A stretch of DNA of 64,000 bases from Isochrysis galbana (Eukaryota > Haptophyta > Isochrysidales > Isochrysidaceae), in NCBI GenBank assembly GCA_018136815.1, contig CM030934.1, positions 900,979 to 964,978 on the forward strand, written 5' to 3'. The notes below the pieces were generated by a model, which was not told the origin of the DNA, searched no databases, and saw only the letters and a list, made by a program, of their open reading frames with translations. Shown here piece by piece: positions 10,611 to 20,000 of this stretch (position 1 is the stretch's first letter; each line of letters opens with the position of its first letter). The position numbers were made by a program, and so were the translations under genes.

Positions 10611-11739
10611 TCTCCACTCGTCCTCGTCTCTCCTCTCTCCTCTGCACCTCTGCACTGCTTGTCGCTTGTCGCCGGTCGCCGTGATCTGTGATCTCCGCCG
10701 ACTCGCCACGGATAGAGACAGAGGAGTCGCCGCTCGTTCCTATCTCGGACAACCGATCCTCCTGTCAGGCTCGCGGCGAGTCGCCGCCGGCGATGTCGAC
10801 TTCGGTCCCATTGCCCCCTCTCGATCCCGAGCTCGAGCTCGAGCCGCCCCCTCGTTTCGACTTCACACGCAGTCCTCCTTCTCCTTCGTCTCCTTCCCCC
10901 TCGTTCGCCGCCGTCGATGTTGAGCCGCTCTTCGCAAATGGATCCACGCCGGCTGCTGACACCTCGCATGGCAGGCAGACACCGCGAAAGAGCGGCGGCA
11001 GACGACGAAGACCCAAAAGGCGGGGGCCGGGGGCCGAGTCCCCCCGGGGGCAAGATAAGTAAGGTACTTGCAGAAGGCGTTTACTACTACTCTACTCTAC
11101 TCTACTCTCCCCCCTCTCCACCTGGACACAGTGCCCGCGCCTGCAAAGAAGAAAACCCTTTCCCCACGATGGGCCTAATGGTCTACTCCTACTCTACTAC
11201 TGTACTCTCTACTCTACTCCTCTCCCTTCTGTTCGATGTTTTTGAGGATTTGTTTGCTCTTCTCCACTCATCATCCCGCTCCCAAACCCCTCTCACAAAT
11301 ACTCTCTCTCCCTCTCTCGCGGCCTCGTTCGCCGCCTCGCCGCTCTCTTCTCCCTTGGTCTCCCCGCCCTTTCTTTTGACTCTCTCATTCTCTTATCTGT
11401 TCTCTTGATCCCTCTCCGTCTCCCCGGCCACACCCCCATCTCTTTCTTCCCTCGTCCCCCCCCCCCCCCCCCGTCTCCCCCACTACCGCTGTCCCCTCGC
11501 CCCCCCCTTCCCCCCCGCCCCGCCGCAGGCCCATCCTCATCCCCCATCAGCCCCTCGTACTTCTCCCCTCCCCTCCCCTTCCGCCTGCCTTCCCCTTTCC
11601 CCGCTCCCACGCACACCACTGCCCCGGCCCCCGCCCCCTTTTCTCCCCCTTCCTCGCCCCCCTCGCTCAGCACACACTCAACCCTCCCTGAATCACCAAC
11701 CCCTCTCCATCTTCCCTCCCCCACCTCGTGCCTCGCTCG
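10611..11739. other. Pyrimidine-rich leader of the U-box gene
   Basis: No supported gene. Bases 10850-11040 read as Ser/Pro-rich in one frame without a recognisable domain. From 11075 to 11725 the plus strand is mostly C and T, with CTACTCTACT runs near 11085 and 11190 and a C-run at 11457-11472. Long pyrimidine tracts also precede cbbX and the NAD synthetase gene here, so this may be the promoter and 5' UTR of the U-box gene. Confidence 0.4.
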
Positions 11740-13242
11740 ATGGCCTCACACGCCTCTTCCCACCACTCCAGCTCGTCCTTGCCTTCGGCACCTGTGCCTG
11801 CTAAGGCGAACGTACCGCCACCGCCCGCCACGCCGGCCGACGAGCCCCTCGACGAGCCCGAACACCTCTCGTGCCCCATCTGCTACACGCTTTTCCGCGA
11901 CCCGGTCCACCTGAGTGGCGAGCGCGCCCACAATGGCCTGCGCGGCACGTATGAGCGCGACGCCATCGTCGCCTTCTGGCGGCGCAGACCACTTGCCTCC
12001 TTCTTCGGCGGCCCGGCCCTTCCCTCCGCACGCATGGAGCCCGCCACGCGCGTTCGCGAGCAGGTAACTGAGTGGCTGGCGCAGCACCCGGAGCTCACCC
12101 CCTCCGGCTGGGAGAGCCGTGAGCCAGGTGAGCCGTCAAGCCAAGAGGTGCTTGACAGGCTGGCTGATGAGGTCGAGCGGCTCGCGGCGGTGCGCTCCGC
12201 CGCTGAGGCCACCGAGGCAGCCGAGCTCGCACGTGACGCCGGAGGTGCCGCGGCCGAGGCGGCAATCGCGGTGCTGCGCTCGCAAGCCGTGGCTGTGCGC
12301 ATCGAGGGCGCCACACCCAGCCGGCGCGAGTTCACCGGAAGATACATCCGTTGCGACCAACTGCCGCTGGTGGGCGGCCGTTTCGCCTTTGCCAAGGAGG
12401 GTGAACCTGACAAGATGCTCTGGTATGCGCGCAACGGCTTCTGGCACGCGGGCCGCGCTGTCGACCTTGGTCGGATGACAGGCTACCTGATCGTCTCCGA
12501 CTCGTCCGGCTCGCCGGAACACATCATTGGCGAGTGGCAGGTTGAGGCCAGGCGTGGCTTCATCCCAGCGCCCGGTCTGCGCTGCGTAGCCGACGACACG
12601 CGGACTGCACGCACCGGAGCCGAGCGCGAACCCGCACCGCGTGGCATTGGGGCCGAAGCGCTGGCTGATGGCGATACCCCTAGGTACACCTATGAGCTTG
12701 GCGAGGAGGAGGAAGCTGAGGCGCACACCGCAGCCAACCTGGCCGATGCGGCTCCTTTCGTCTGTCTAGAGGGGGCGCTGCCTCACAACCCGTTCGTGCG
12801 CGCCGAGGTGCGTGCCGCTTGGGACCAGGCGCGCCCGTGGCTCGGGACGTATGTGCGCTGCGATAGGCGGCTCGTCAACGGGCGTTTTGCGTATGTGCAC
12901 CGCCGCCGGCCAACATGCATGCTGTGGTTCGCACACGGCTTTTGGCACCTTGGGCAGGCCGAGCACCTGGGCGAGCAGACGGCTGCCATCTATGTCGCTG
13001 ACCACGCCGTCTGCCCGGAGGCCATTGGCGGCGTCTGGCACGTAGGCACGCCGTGCGGCTGGACCGCTGCGCGCGAGCTGCGCATCCGCGCAGGCGAGGC
13101 AAGCGTGCGCCAGCGTACTGACGCGCTTCTCCCATCGTGGGGGCTTCGCCTTTCGGTCTTCACCGCGATTGTGGTTGGGGCACTTGTCGCCGTCTGCCTC
13201 AACCAGGTCATCGAGGTGGTCGTGCCCGCTGTCTTGTCTTGA
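11740..13242 (+). CDS. U-box protein with two GRF/W repeats and a C-terminal membrane anchor
   Basis: This intronless ORF encodes 500 residues from the first in-frame ATG, at 11740. After a Ser/Pro-rich start, residues about 42-118 form a U-box (LSCPICYTLFRDPV, TYERDAIVAFW, then a TRVREQVTEWL helix), the E2-binding fold of ubiquitin ligases. An Ala/Glu helical stretch runs from about 130 to 185. Two related segments of about 70 residues follow, at roughly 200-270 and 369-436. Each has a Y(I/V)RCD start, GRFA(F/Y), MLW(Y/F)A, GFWH.G and a closing (G/V)W.V. The C-terminus (about 471-500) is one hydrophobic span after a Leu/Pro/Trp stretch, which suggests a tail-anchored protein. It probably ubiquitinates membrane-associated substrates recognised by the repeats. 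The ligase role is from the family, and the anchor and recognition roles are inference. Confidence 0.82.
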   Translation: MASHASSHHSSSSLPSAPVPAKANVPPPPATPADEPLDEPEHLSCPICYTLFRDPVHLSGERAHNGLRGTYERDAIVAFWRRRPLASFFGGPALPSARMEPATRVREQVTEWLAQHPELTPSGWESREPGEPSSQEVLDRLADEVERLAAVRSAAEATEAAELARDAGGAAAEAAIAVLRSQAVAVRIEGATPSRREFTGRYIRCDQLPLVGGRFAFAKEGEPDKMLWYARNGFWHAGRAVDLGRMTGYLIVSDSSGSPEHIIGEWQVEARRGFIPAPGLRCVADDTRTARTGAEREPAPRGIGAEALADGDTPRYTYELGEEEEAEAHTAANLADAAPFVCLEGALPHNPFVRAEVRAAWDQARPWLGTYVRCDRRLVNGRFAYVHRRRPTCMLWFAHGFWHLGQAEHLGEQTAAIYVADHAVCPEAIGGVWHVGTPCGWTAARELRIRAGEASVRQRTDALLPSWGLRLSVFTAIVVGALVAVCLNQVIEVVVPAVLS

Positions 13243-14250
13243 GCCGCGCCGTGCAGAGCCGCGCCGCCTTGCGTCGGGCCGAAACTACTCACGGCGTTGA
13301 TGGCAGCATGGCAGCCACCTCCTTGTGCTCGTTGTTGACGTGAGCTTGCGAACCCCGTGCAGCCTAGTCACAGCTGCACTTCTGACGGCGAGAGCACAGG
13401 GCGCGTTTTGAGGGCCCATGAATGAAGGGTGATGCAATACATTCACCGCCTTCGAGGGTGGGTTGGCCGCACCGCATTCATGAGACCATGCTATGGATGC
13501 TATGCCTTGAATGAGTGGTGATCCAATAGATGTGCCGCTGTCAACGATCGAAAAGGTGGCCGGGGCCACGTTCACGAGACCATAATATGCGCCGATGTAA
13601 CGGGCTCGCTCTCTGTACCGCCGGGTGGATCGGGATCGGCCATTGCCTAATTCGGCCCGATCCGGCGTGCATGGTTGTCATCCCAGTGTGTTTTCACTCA
13701 TATTTCCACCCGCATTCCCAATACCAACGCTATGCTGTCCTAGGGGTCTTAATTGCTCGGAGCAGAGGCCCTCTATGTAGCGTGAGTGCAACGCGTGTTA
13801 TCTGGCGCACTCTATTGGCTTCGACGTCGTTCAAGGGTACTGCACTTCCTTCGAAGGCAGGCCGGCGCTCTCCGCATTCCGGCGTTGCTCTCCTTAGTCT
13901 GCTTTGAGAATGTGCCGTCTTTGTGCTCTATACGCCGCGCCGGCCGGCGGTTCGCCTAGGGCGGTCGGTCCTAACGGTTTAGGGCAAAGTTGAAGCCGTG
14001 CCGTACTCCTACATAGTTGGATGCTTGAAAAACTCTTTCGTTGTCTAACGCCCAACAAGAACTTGTGTATCTCGAAGTCGCCTCCAATCGCCGACAATGC
14101 ACCTAAGCACCTACTCCTACGCTCATAGCCCATTTGCCATAGCCCATGTGCCATCGAACGTCCCCCACCCCTGAGGAAGGGGGGTCTTGTTTGACTGCTC
14201 TAACCCTATGAAACGTCATGTGTTCCGTCGAAAGTGGGACGAGCTGATAG
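13243..14250. other. Intergenic with a diverged direct repeat
   Basis: No gene. Bases about 13428-13492 and 13515-13582 are diverged copies of one segment (GGTGATGCAAT...TTCATGAGACCAT and GGTGATCCAAT...TTCACGAGACCAT). A TGTTCCGTCG variant of the dispersed end motif lies at 14221. Confidence 0.45.
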
Positions 14251-14451
14251 AGGTGGGGGAGGCTGGGTTTAAGAAAAACTCTTGTTGATCCGGAGGCCCA
14301 AATTTTTTATCGTGGGACGTGGGACCGGGGGAAGATTTCCCCTCGTCTCTCCCCGCTCTAATCCGAATCCGAGGGAGAGCGATGGGCCGACCGACCCGCC
14401 TGACAGGCCGACCTTCGCCGCGCTCCAGCGAGAGCACACGACGGCGGTCAG
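14251..14451 (+). repeat. Dispersed repeat, copy 1 (partner at 27142-27341)
   Basis: About 200 bases match 27142-27341 in the same orientation. Shared blocks are AGGTGGGGGAG, GATC(C/T)GGAGGCCCA, TTTTTATCGTGGGAC, GGGACCGGGGGAAGAT, CCGACCCGCCTGACAGG and CGACCTTCG(C/T)CGCGCT, with small indels between them. No coding content is visible. Confidence 0.85.
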
Positions 14452-15412
14452 CCCCCCCTTGTCGCTGGTGTTCGGACTAAATGGTCTGGGGACACCAGAC
14501 GGCGGTCTCACCGGCGTTTCATTTTCATGCCACCGCACTCGGCCGATTTCTGCTTCACCTGCCCACGCAGCATGGCCGCCAGCCCCACCCCACACCACTT
14601 CCAACCGCCCAACCTGAGGAGGATGACACCGGACACCGGCTTGCCTAACGCGCTCCTACGCGCAGAACCCCATCCAGACTATTGGTACGCTCCCTCCCAA
14701 CCCCGCAGACTACCCACCCGCGCGCTCGGGAATCGTGGCGAGCATTGCCATACAGCCCTCTTCGCGCGCTGCGCTGCCACCGTAGGGCTTACTGTGCCTG
14801 TGTTGAGCTGAGTGTAGCTGTGGCTGTGGGGTGGTCTGGTGGGAAAGAGAGTTGAGACATAACATGAGAGGTTTGATCAACGTGGGGCATGGAGGGCGGG
14901 CGAAGAGGGACTGGAGGAGCACGCGGGGACAGGTTGGACGGCGTGGGCGCACTCTCAGTCATCACGAGGCACTGTGGCACGAGGGCGAGGGCGAGAGCAG
15001 ACGGGAGGAGCACGAGGGGCGATCGAGCGATGGCGCAGAGCGTTCGGAGGACACCGGGGGAAAACGTCACGCGCGGGGGGGGGGAGGGGGACGCGCGGGA
15101 AAATAATAGACGGGAAAGGGGGCGGAAACTCAAGGGAGCACTCGGGGGAAAGGCGGGAGGGAGGAGAAGGGAAAGGGCTTTCGCGGGGGAAGGGGGCCGA
15201 TCGAGATAGCGCGAGGGGGAGGGAATCGGGGCGCGACGGACGAGGGGAGTCGCGCGGGGAACCTAGTCGGGGCGTATGGGAAGAGGCAATAAGTGTACAA
15301 GGCCCCTTCCTTACCCGCAACACCCCCCCCGATGCGAGAGCCTGCGTCCGGGCGGCGAGAGCATCGCAAGAGGCGGGGAAGGGGACGGGCGGAAGGGCGG
15401 GGGCGGGCGAGC
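14452..15412. other. Purine-rich spacer, possibly holding a copia LTR
   Basis: From 14830 to 15280 the plus strand is G/A-rich without a coherent ORF. On the minus strand, GCATCGGGGGGGG followed by TGTTGCGGG at about 15334-15314 looks like a polypurine tract and the TG start of a 3' LTR behind the copia RNase H fragment. CAACA on the minus strand near 14801 could be its end. Without a second LTR copy this stays tentative. Confidence 0.3.
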
Positions 15413-15560
15413 TCAGGCGGAGGCATGGGCCCAGGCGTTGGTCGCGTAGCGCACGCAGGCGTCGAGTTTGCGTTTGGGCAGCCACTTCGTCAGAAAGTCG
15501 GCTGCCATGTGTTCCGTGCCGACGTGGCGCAAGGCGACCTCGCCGGCCTCGCTTCGCTTC
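15413..15560 (-). mobile_element. Ty1/copia-type RNase H C-terminal fragment
   Basis: The minus strand encodes EVALRHVGTEHMAADFLTKW, then LPKRKLDACVRY and a stop at 15413. The pattern (I/L)x(Y/H)VxTxxxxADxLTKxL is the end of the RNase H domain in copia polyproteins. Upstream, at about 15560, the frame runs into unrelated acidic sequence that looks like the N-terminal region of the hAT family, so the copia copy is truncated there. Confidence 0.75.
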
Positions 15561-16012
15561 TTTCCTGCCAATGTTTCAGCTGCTGCGCCTCTCTCTCTCC
15601 TCGCGAGTCGCATCTTCCAATGCCTCTTCCAATAGATCCTCCTCCTCCTCTTCCTCCTCATCTCCTCATCGTCCTCCTCCTTATCGTCCTCGTCCTCGTC
15701 CTCCACCAAATTGACGATCGTATCCCGCCGCGCCCGCTTCCGAGTGGAGGAATGGCGACGCGAGGAGCATGCGGCGGCATTGGGCATTGGGCGCGGCGCC
15801 CGTCGATGTCTCCTCCTCCTCCTCCTCCTCCTCCTCCATGAAGATACGGCGACGGCGGGCCATCGCTCGCCCCTCGCGCCGCGCTCCGCGCGGCCCCCCG
15901 CCAAGTTTTGTTTCTTTCCAAGTGAAAGGCCCCAAATTTTGGTCAAAAATTTCGACTTCGATTGACCACCCAAATTTGACAAAAAATTTACAAAACTTAC
16001 GTCAGCCCCAAA
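15561..16012 (-). mobile_element. 5' end fragment of a hAT element (family of the 44.5-46.4 kb copy)
   Basis: Read on the minus strand, the piece starts near 16012 with TTTGGGGCTGACGTAAGTTT, then GTAAATTTTTTGTCAAATTTG. This parallels the end of the intact hAT copy (TTGGGCCGGGCC...GTTTCG, then CAAAATTTTTTGTAAAATTTG). It continues with TTTTTGACCAAAATTTGGGG and an Arg-rich then Glu/Asp-rich coding stretch like that copy's N-terminal region. The similarity stops at about 15560, where copia sequence begins. No zinc-finger or transposase core remains. Confidence 0.6.
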
Positions 16013-16660
16013 GCCAGGTCCCAGGTCCAGGTCGCCTGTTGCTTGCTTTGCGCTTGTCTGTCGTCTCAGGCTCTCGGGGCTCGGGGTACCTTGAGGTGGC
16101 TTGTTTAGCTTCTTGCAAGGCTTGTTGTTTCTTGTTGGGTTCCGGTTCTTTCTTGGGACTTGCTAACTTTCGTTCCTTACTGTACACGATATTACTATCA
16201 ATCACTGGGCCCCCATGGGTTGTGGCCAAACACGGTGAAGCACCTGTTCCGCTGCTTCGGCCCGGCAGTAGAGAGTTAAAAAGGAAAGAGGAGCCTCGGC
16301 GCTTGCAAGTTCGCTCTGGATTTCGGCAGAGAGCCCGGAGCAGTTTCCCAGGAAGCAAGAGGGCAAACCCACGGGGAGTAAAGTACAAGAATAGTCTGCT
16401 AGGCTGGTCTCCTGGTTCCTGGTTCTCGTGCGCGAGCCGGTGGATTCCACAGAGTAAAAGCACGCGCGAACATAGAGAAACCGATGTGGTGGTGGCGTCT
16501 CGACCGTACGGGCGGGCCGTGCGCTGTAGACTCACTTGAATCGACGTCGTATATAGTCTATCCGGTGGTGCAGACGTAGCGGAAGTAAGAAGACGGAAAG
16601 TGGCGAACGGCGCGCGCGCCTCCTGTCGGCTCGGCCGCTCTCCTCCTCCTCCTCTTCTTC
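16013..16660. other. Intergenic; contains a short repeat shared with 35.25 kb
   Basis: No gene recognised. GAAGCACCTGTTCCGCTGCT at 16233, followed by GGCAGTAGAGAGTTAAA, resembles GAAGTACCTGTTCCGGTGCT at 35242 followed by GGCAGTAAGGAGTTAAA. The origin is unknown. Confidence 0.4.
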
Positions 16661-16669
16661 TTCTTCTCT

Positions 16670-16826
16670 CTCTCTCTCCCACTTCCTCTGGTCTCGTCAG
16701 AGAGGGAGAGAGGGCGAGCAAGGAGAAGATACTATATAGGAGTACTCTTCATCTTCCCTCTCTCTCCCACTTCCTCTGGTCTCATCAGAGAGGGAGAGAG
16801 GGCGAGTAAAGAGAAGATACTATATA
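16670..16826 (+). repeat. Direct duplication of a palindromic segment upstream of the Cu-ATPase
   Basis: Two copies of about 69 bases, 88 bases apart (16670-16738 and 16758-16826), read CTCTCTCTCCCACTTCCTCT, then GGTCTC(G/A)TCAGAGAGG, then GAGAAGATACTATATA. Inside each, CTCTCTCTCCC pairs with GGGAGAGAG, giving a hairpin. They lie about 190-345 bases before the Cu-ATPase start. The ACTATATA ends could act as TATA boxes, but this is inference. Confidence 0.75.
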
Positions 16827-17015
16827 CTCGTGAACCAAATCCACGTGTGTGCGGTTGAGGGGGAGCGAGGACGAGAGGAGAAAGAGGGATGAGGGAGAGG
16901 TGGAGGGAGAGAGAGAGAGAGGGACGCAGCGGGGGGGCGGGGGGGGAGAGAGGGGGGGGGGCGGGGCGAGGGGGTGGAAGCACGCCTGGCGAGCGGTCGA
17001 GCCGGACTGCAAGGG

Positions 17016-20000
17016 ATGCGCACAGTCCTCTCCGTTCCCGCGATACGCGGCCGCGCCAGCGAGCTTGAGGCGGTGCTGGGCGCCTTGCCCCACCTGTCCA
17101 CGCTGGAACTCGACCTCGAGTCCGAGCGGGTGAGCCTTGAAGGGCACGCAGCCGCCGACACGATACTTGAAGCGCTCGAGGCTGCGGGATTCGCTGCCAC
17201 GATCGTCCAGCCTCGTACGACCACTCTCGCCATCCAGGGCATGATGTGCGCCCACTGCACAGGGAAGGTCGAGCGCGCACTCGCCGCGGTCAGCGGCGTG
17301 ACCACCGTCTCCGTTGAGCTCGAGTCGGCGCGTGCGACAGTCACCGGCGATGCCCCCGACTATTCTCTCGTCACTGCCGTCGAGGAGGCTGGCTTTTCTG
17401 CTAGTCCCATCAAAGAGGAGAGCCGCATCTCACTCTCGATCCAGGGCATGAGTTGCGGCCATTGCACGCGCAAGGTGGAGAAGGCACTGATTGCCATCGC
17501 GGGTGTTTCGTCTGTGGAAGTTGATCTTGCCGCTGGTACCGCTGCCGTCTCCGGCGCTTTCTCCGCCACTTCTCCCGCAGCACTCGCCCACGCAGTCGAG
17601 GAGGTGGGATTTCACGCCAGTCTTCTTAGTCCACAAGGTGGTCCGGCAGCCATGCCCGGCTCTGCCATCATTACAGGGGCTTCTTCCTCCGCCGCCGCCG
17701 CCGCCGCTGCTTCCATCAGTTCCGTCCATCAGTGCTCTAGTGAGATGTTTCAGAGTGTGGGCGCCAGGCCTGGTGGTCCGAGCACCGAGGACCCGGAGCT
17801 CGATATCCATGTGGAGGATCTTGACCTGCCACGTGCTGAGCTACAGGCGAGCCGCACCAGGCTCTTAGCCAGCGGAAGGTCATTGAGCGATGGAACTAGA
17901 AGACCGCGGCGCACGGCACCATACTGCGGCAAGGCTTATGCTGGACGAGACTCCACCCCCACCGCAGGCCGACTTGGCCATCGGGCTAGCGATCAAGAGG
18001 GTCTCGCATGTGCAAGCTGGTCAGCACGCCATGTTGGAGATAGCGCTGGCCATGATCCAGGACCCAGGAAGACTGCTCGTTCGGTCACACTAGGTGTCGG
18101 TGGCATGACGTGCGACTCGTGCAGGCTGGGTGTGGAACGTCAGCTCACAGCTCAGGTACGAGTGGAGACGGGCGCGCAGAGCGGCACCTCTCGTCGTGGC
18201 GCCTAGCTGGCTAGCCAGCCCGCTTCGGCCAGCCGCCCCCCCACCCCTTTGCTCTCTTTGCAAGGCCTCAGATGGCCTGCTCGCGTGGGCGAACCTCTGC
18301 CATCACTCCTTGGCCCTCAGAGAGGACCAATGCCCTTCTCCGTCTGTGCATACCAGAACGTCCTCAGCCTGCTCCTACCACCACTTCTTTTCCATCTCAG
18401 GCGGGAGTCACCTCCGCCTCCGTGTCGCTCATGTCTCGAACGGCCCTGATTCGATACGATCCCTCGCTGACCGACCCCGCCACGCTGATAGCCGCCGTCC
18501 GCTCCCTCGGCTTCAGCGCCTCGGCGTTATCCCCGACAAATGGTCCTCTTTCCGACAACCCACTGTCGTCTTCAGCCCTCTCCCGCGAGGCCCTGATCTG
18601 GCGCAGGCAATTCATAGGGAGCTTGATCTTCACGCTTCCGGTCGTGATCATCGCTATGGTGCTACCACACACCTCCGCTGGCCCTACGATGGACGTTGAA
18701 GTCGTCCCAGGCCTCCCCGTTGATGTTTTTGTGTTGTGGCTGCTTGTGACGCCAGTCCAGTTTGGCTTTGGCTTCCAATTTTACCGGCGCGCCTGGCGCG
18801 CTCTTTCGCACCGGTCCGCCAATATGGATGTGTTGGTGAGAGCTTGATGCAGTGCTGCTAGGCCGGAGAGGGGGAATGGGGGGGGGGGGAGGCTTGTGAG
18901 ATGGTGCAGGATTGCCTTGCGCGCTCAGCCTAGTGCATCCAATTGATGCCCTCCACGAATTGGCTCGCTGCTGATCAGTCTCGCTGCCCCTTTATTGCTC
19001 ATCTCGACGTCACACGCGAGCCACCATTCTCTGCGGTGTTAGGTGGCAATGGGCACCTCGGCCACTTACTTCTATTCTGTATTCGCCATTATTCTCGGCA
19101 TCGCTTCCGAGGGTGCAACGTCTTCTAGACACGCATGCTTTGAGACGGCCTCAATGCTCATCAGGTGCACACGAGCACACAGCCGAGCCCCTTGTCCTCT
19201 CTCAGCCAGGCAGACTTCCTCCCCACTGTGAACACATCCAGAGTCTCGATCAAATCGCGGCCAGTTACGATGCCGCCTTCCCATATTGCCTGACAGCTTC
19301 ATTCTGCTAGGCAAATATCTTGAGGCATCGGCAAAACGCAAGACCTCCGATGCAGTCACCAAGCTCGTTAACCTGCAGCCACCAACTGCTCTCCTCTGCG
19401 ACACCGCCTCAACCGCCGCCTTATCTGCTCATTGCGCAAAATCGAGCCCTGCGGCCCATGAGACTTCTTCTGTTGCATCTGGCATTTCTAAGCTACAAAC
19501 CACTCTTCCTGGAGACCACGTCGGTTTGTCACCCGCCGTAGCCCCCGTCACGAGGCGGGTTCCTGCAATGGAGTTACGCGCGGATGACGTCGTCCAGGTG
19601 AGTTTCTGCCATCTTCGACCGGGTTTTCGCCAGCTCTCGGTCTTAGGTCGCCTGAGCGTACATAGACCGTATCCTCGGAGCGCGGCTCTCCCATGGAGAG
19701 GCAGAGCTGATGACCTCGGGTGGCTGATGCACGCGGGCAGCGAGTACCCGTACCCGCCGGAGTGAGCATGACCTTATCAACAGCGACATCGTTGCGATTC
19801 GCCAAATCTGCTTGCGTGTTTCGTTCTTCGTCGGGCCGGACGTTTTTGACCTGATCGTCGCGCCCGTGGCCATCAGGTCCTGCCATTCAGTGCAGTCCCT
19901 GCCGACGGTGTTGTGATCGGCGGCATGTCGGACGTGGATGAGTCGATGGTGACTGGTGAACCAGTGCCCGTAGGCAAGGAAGAGGGTAGCACCGTCGTCG

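Noticed and set aside
14974-15714. 246-residue plus-strand ORF, Arg/Gly-rich
   Set aside because: Low-complexity purine-rich sequence opposite a copia fragment and a hAT fragment. No domain and no codon pattern.
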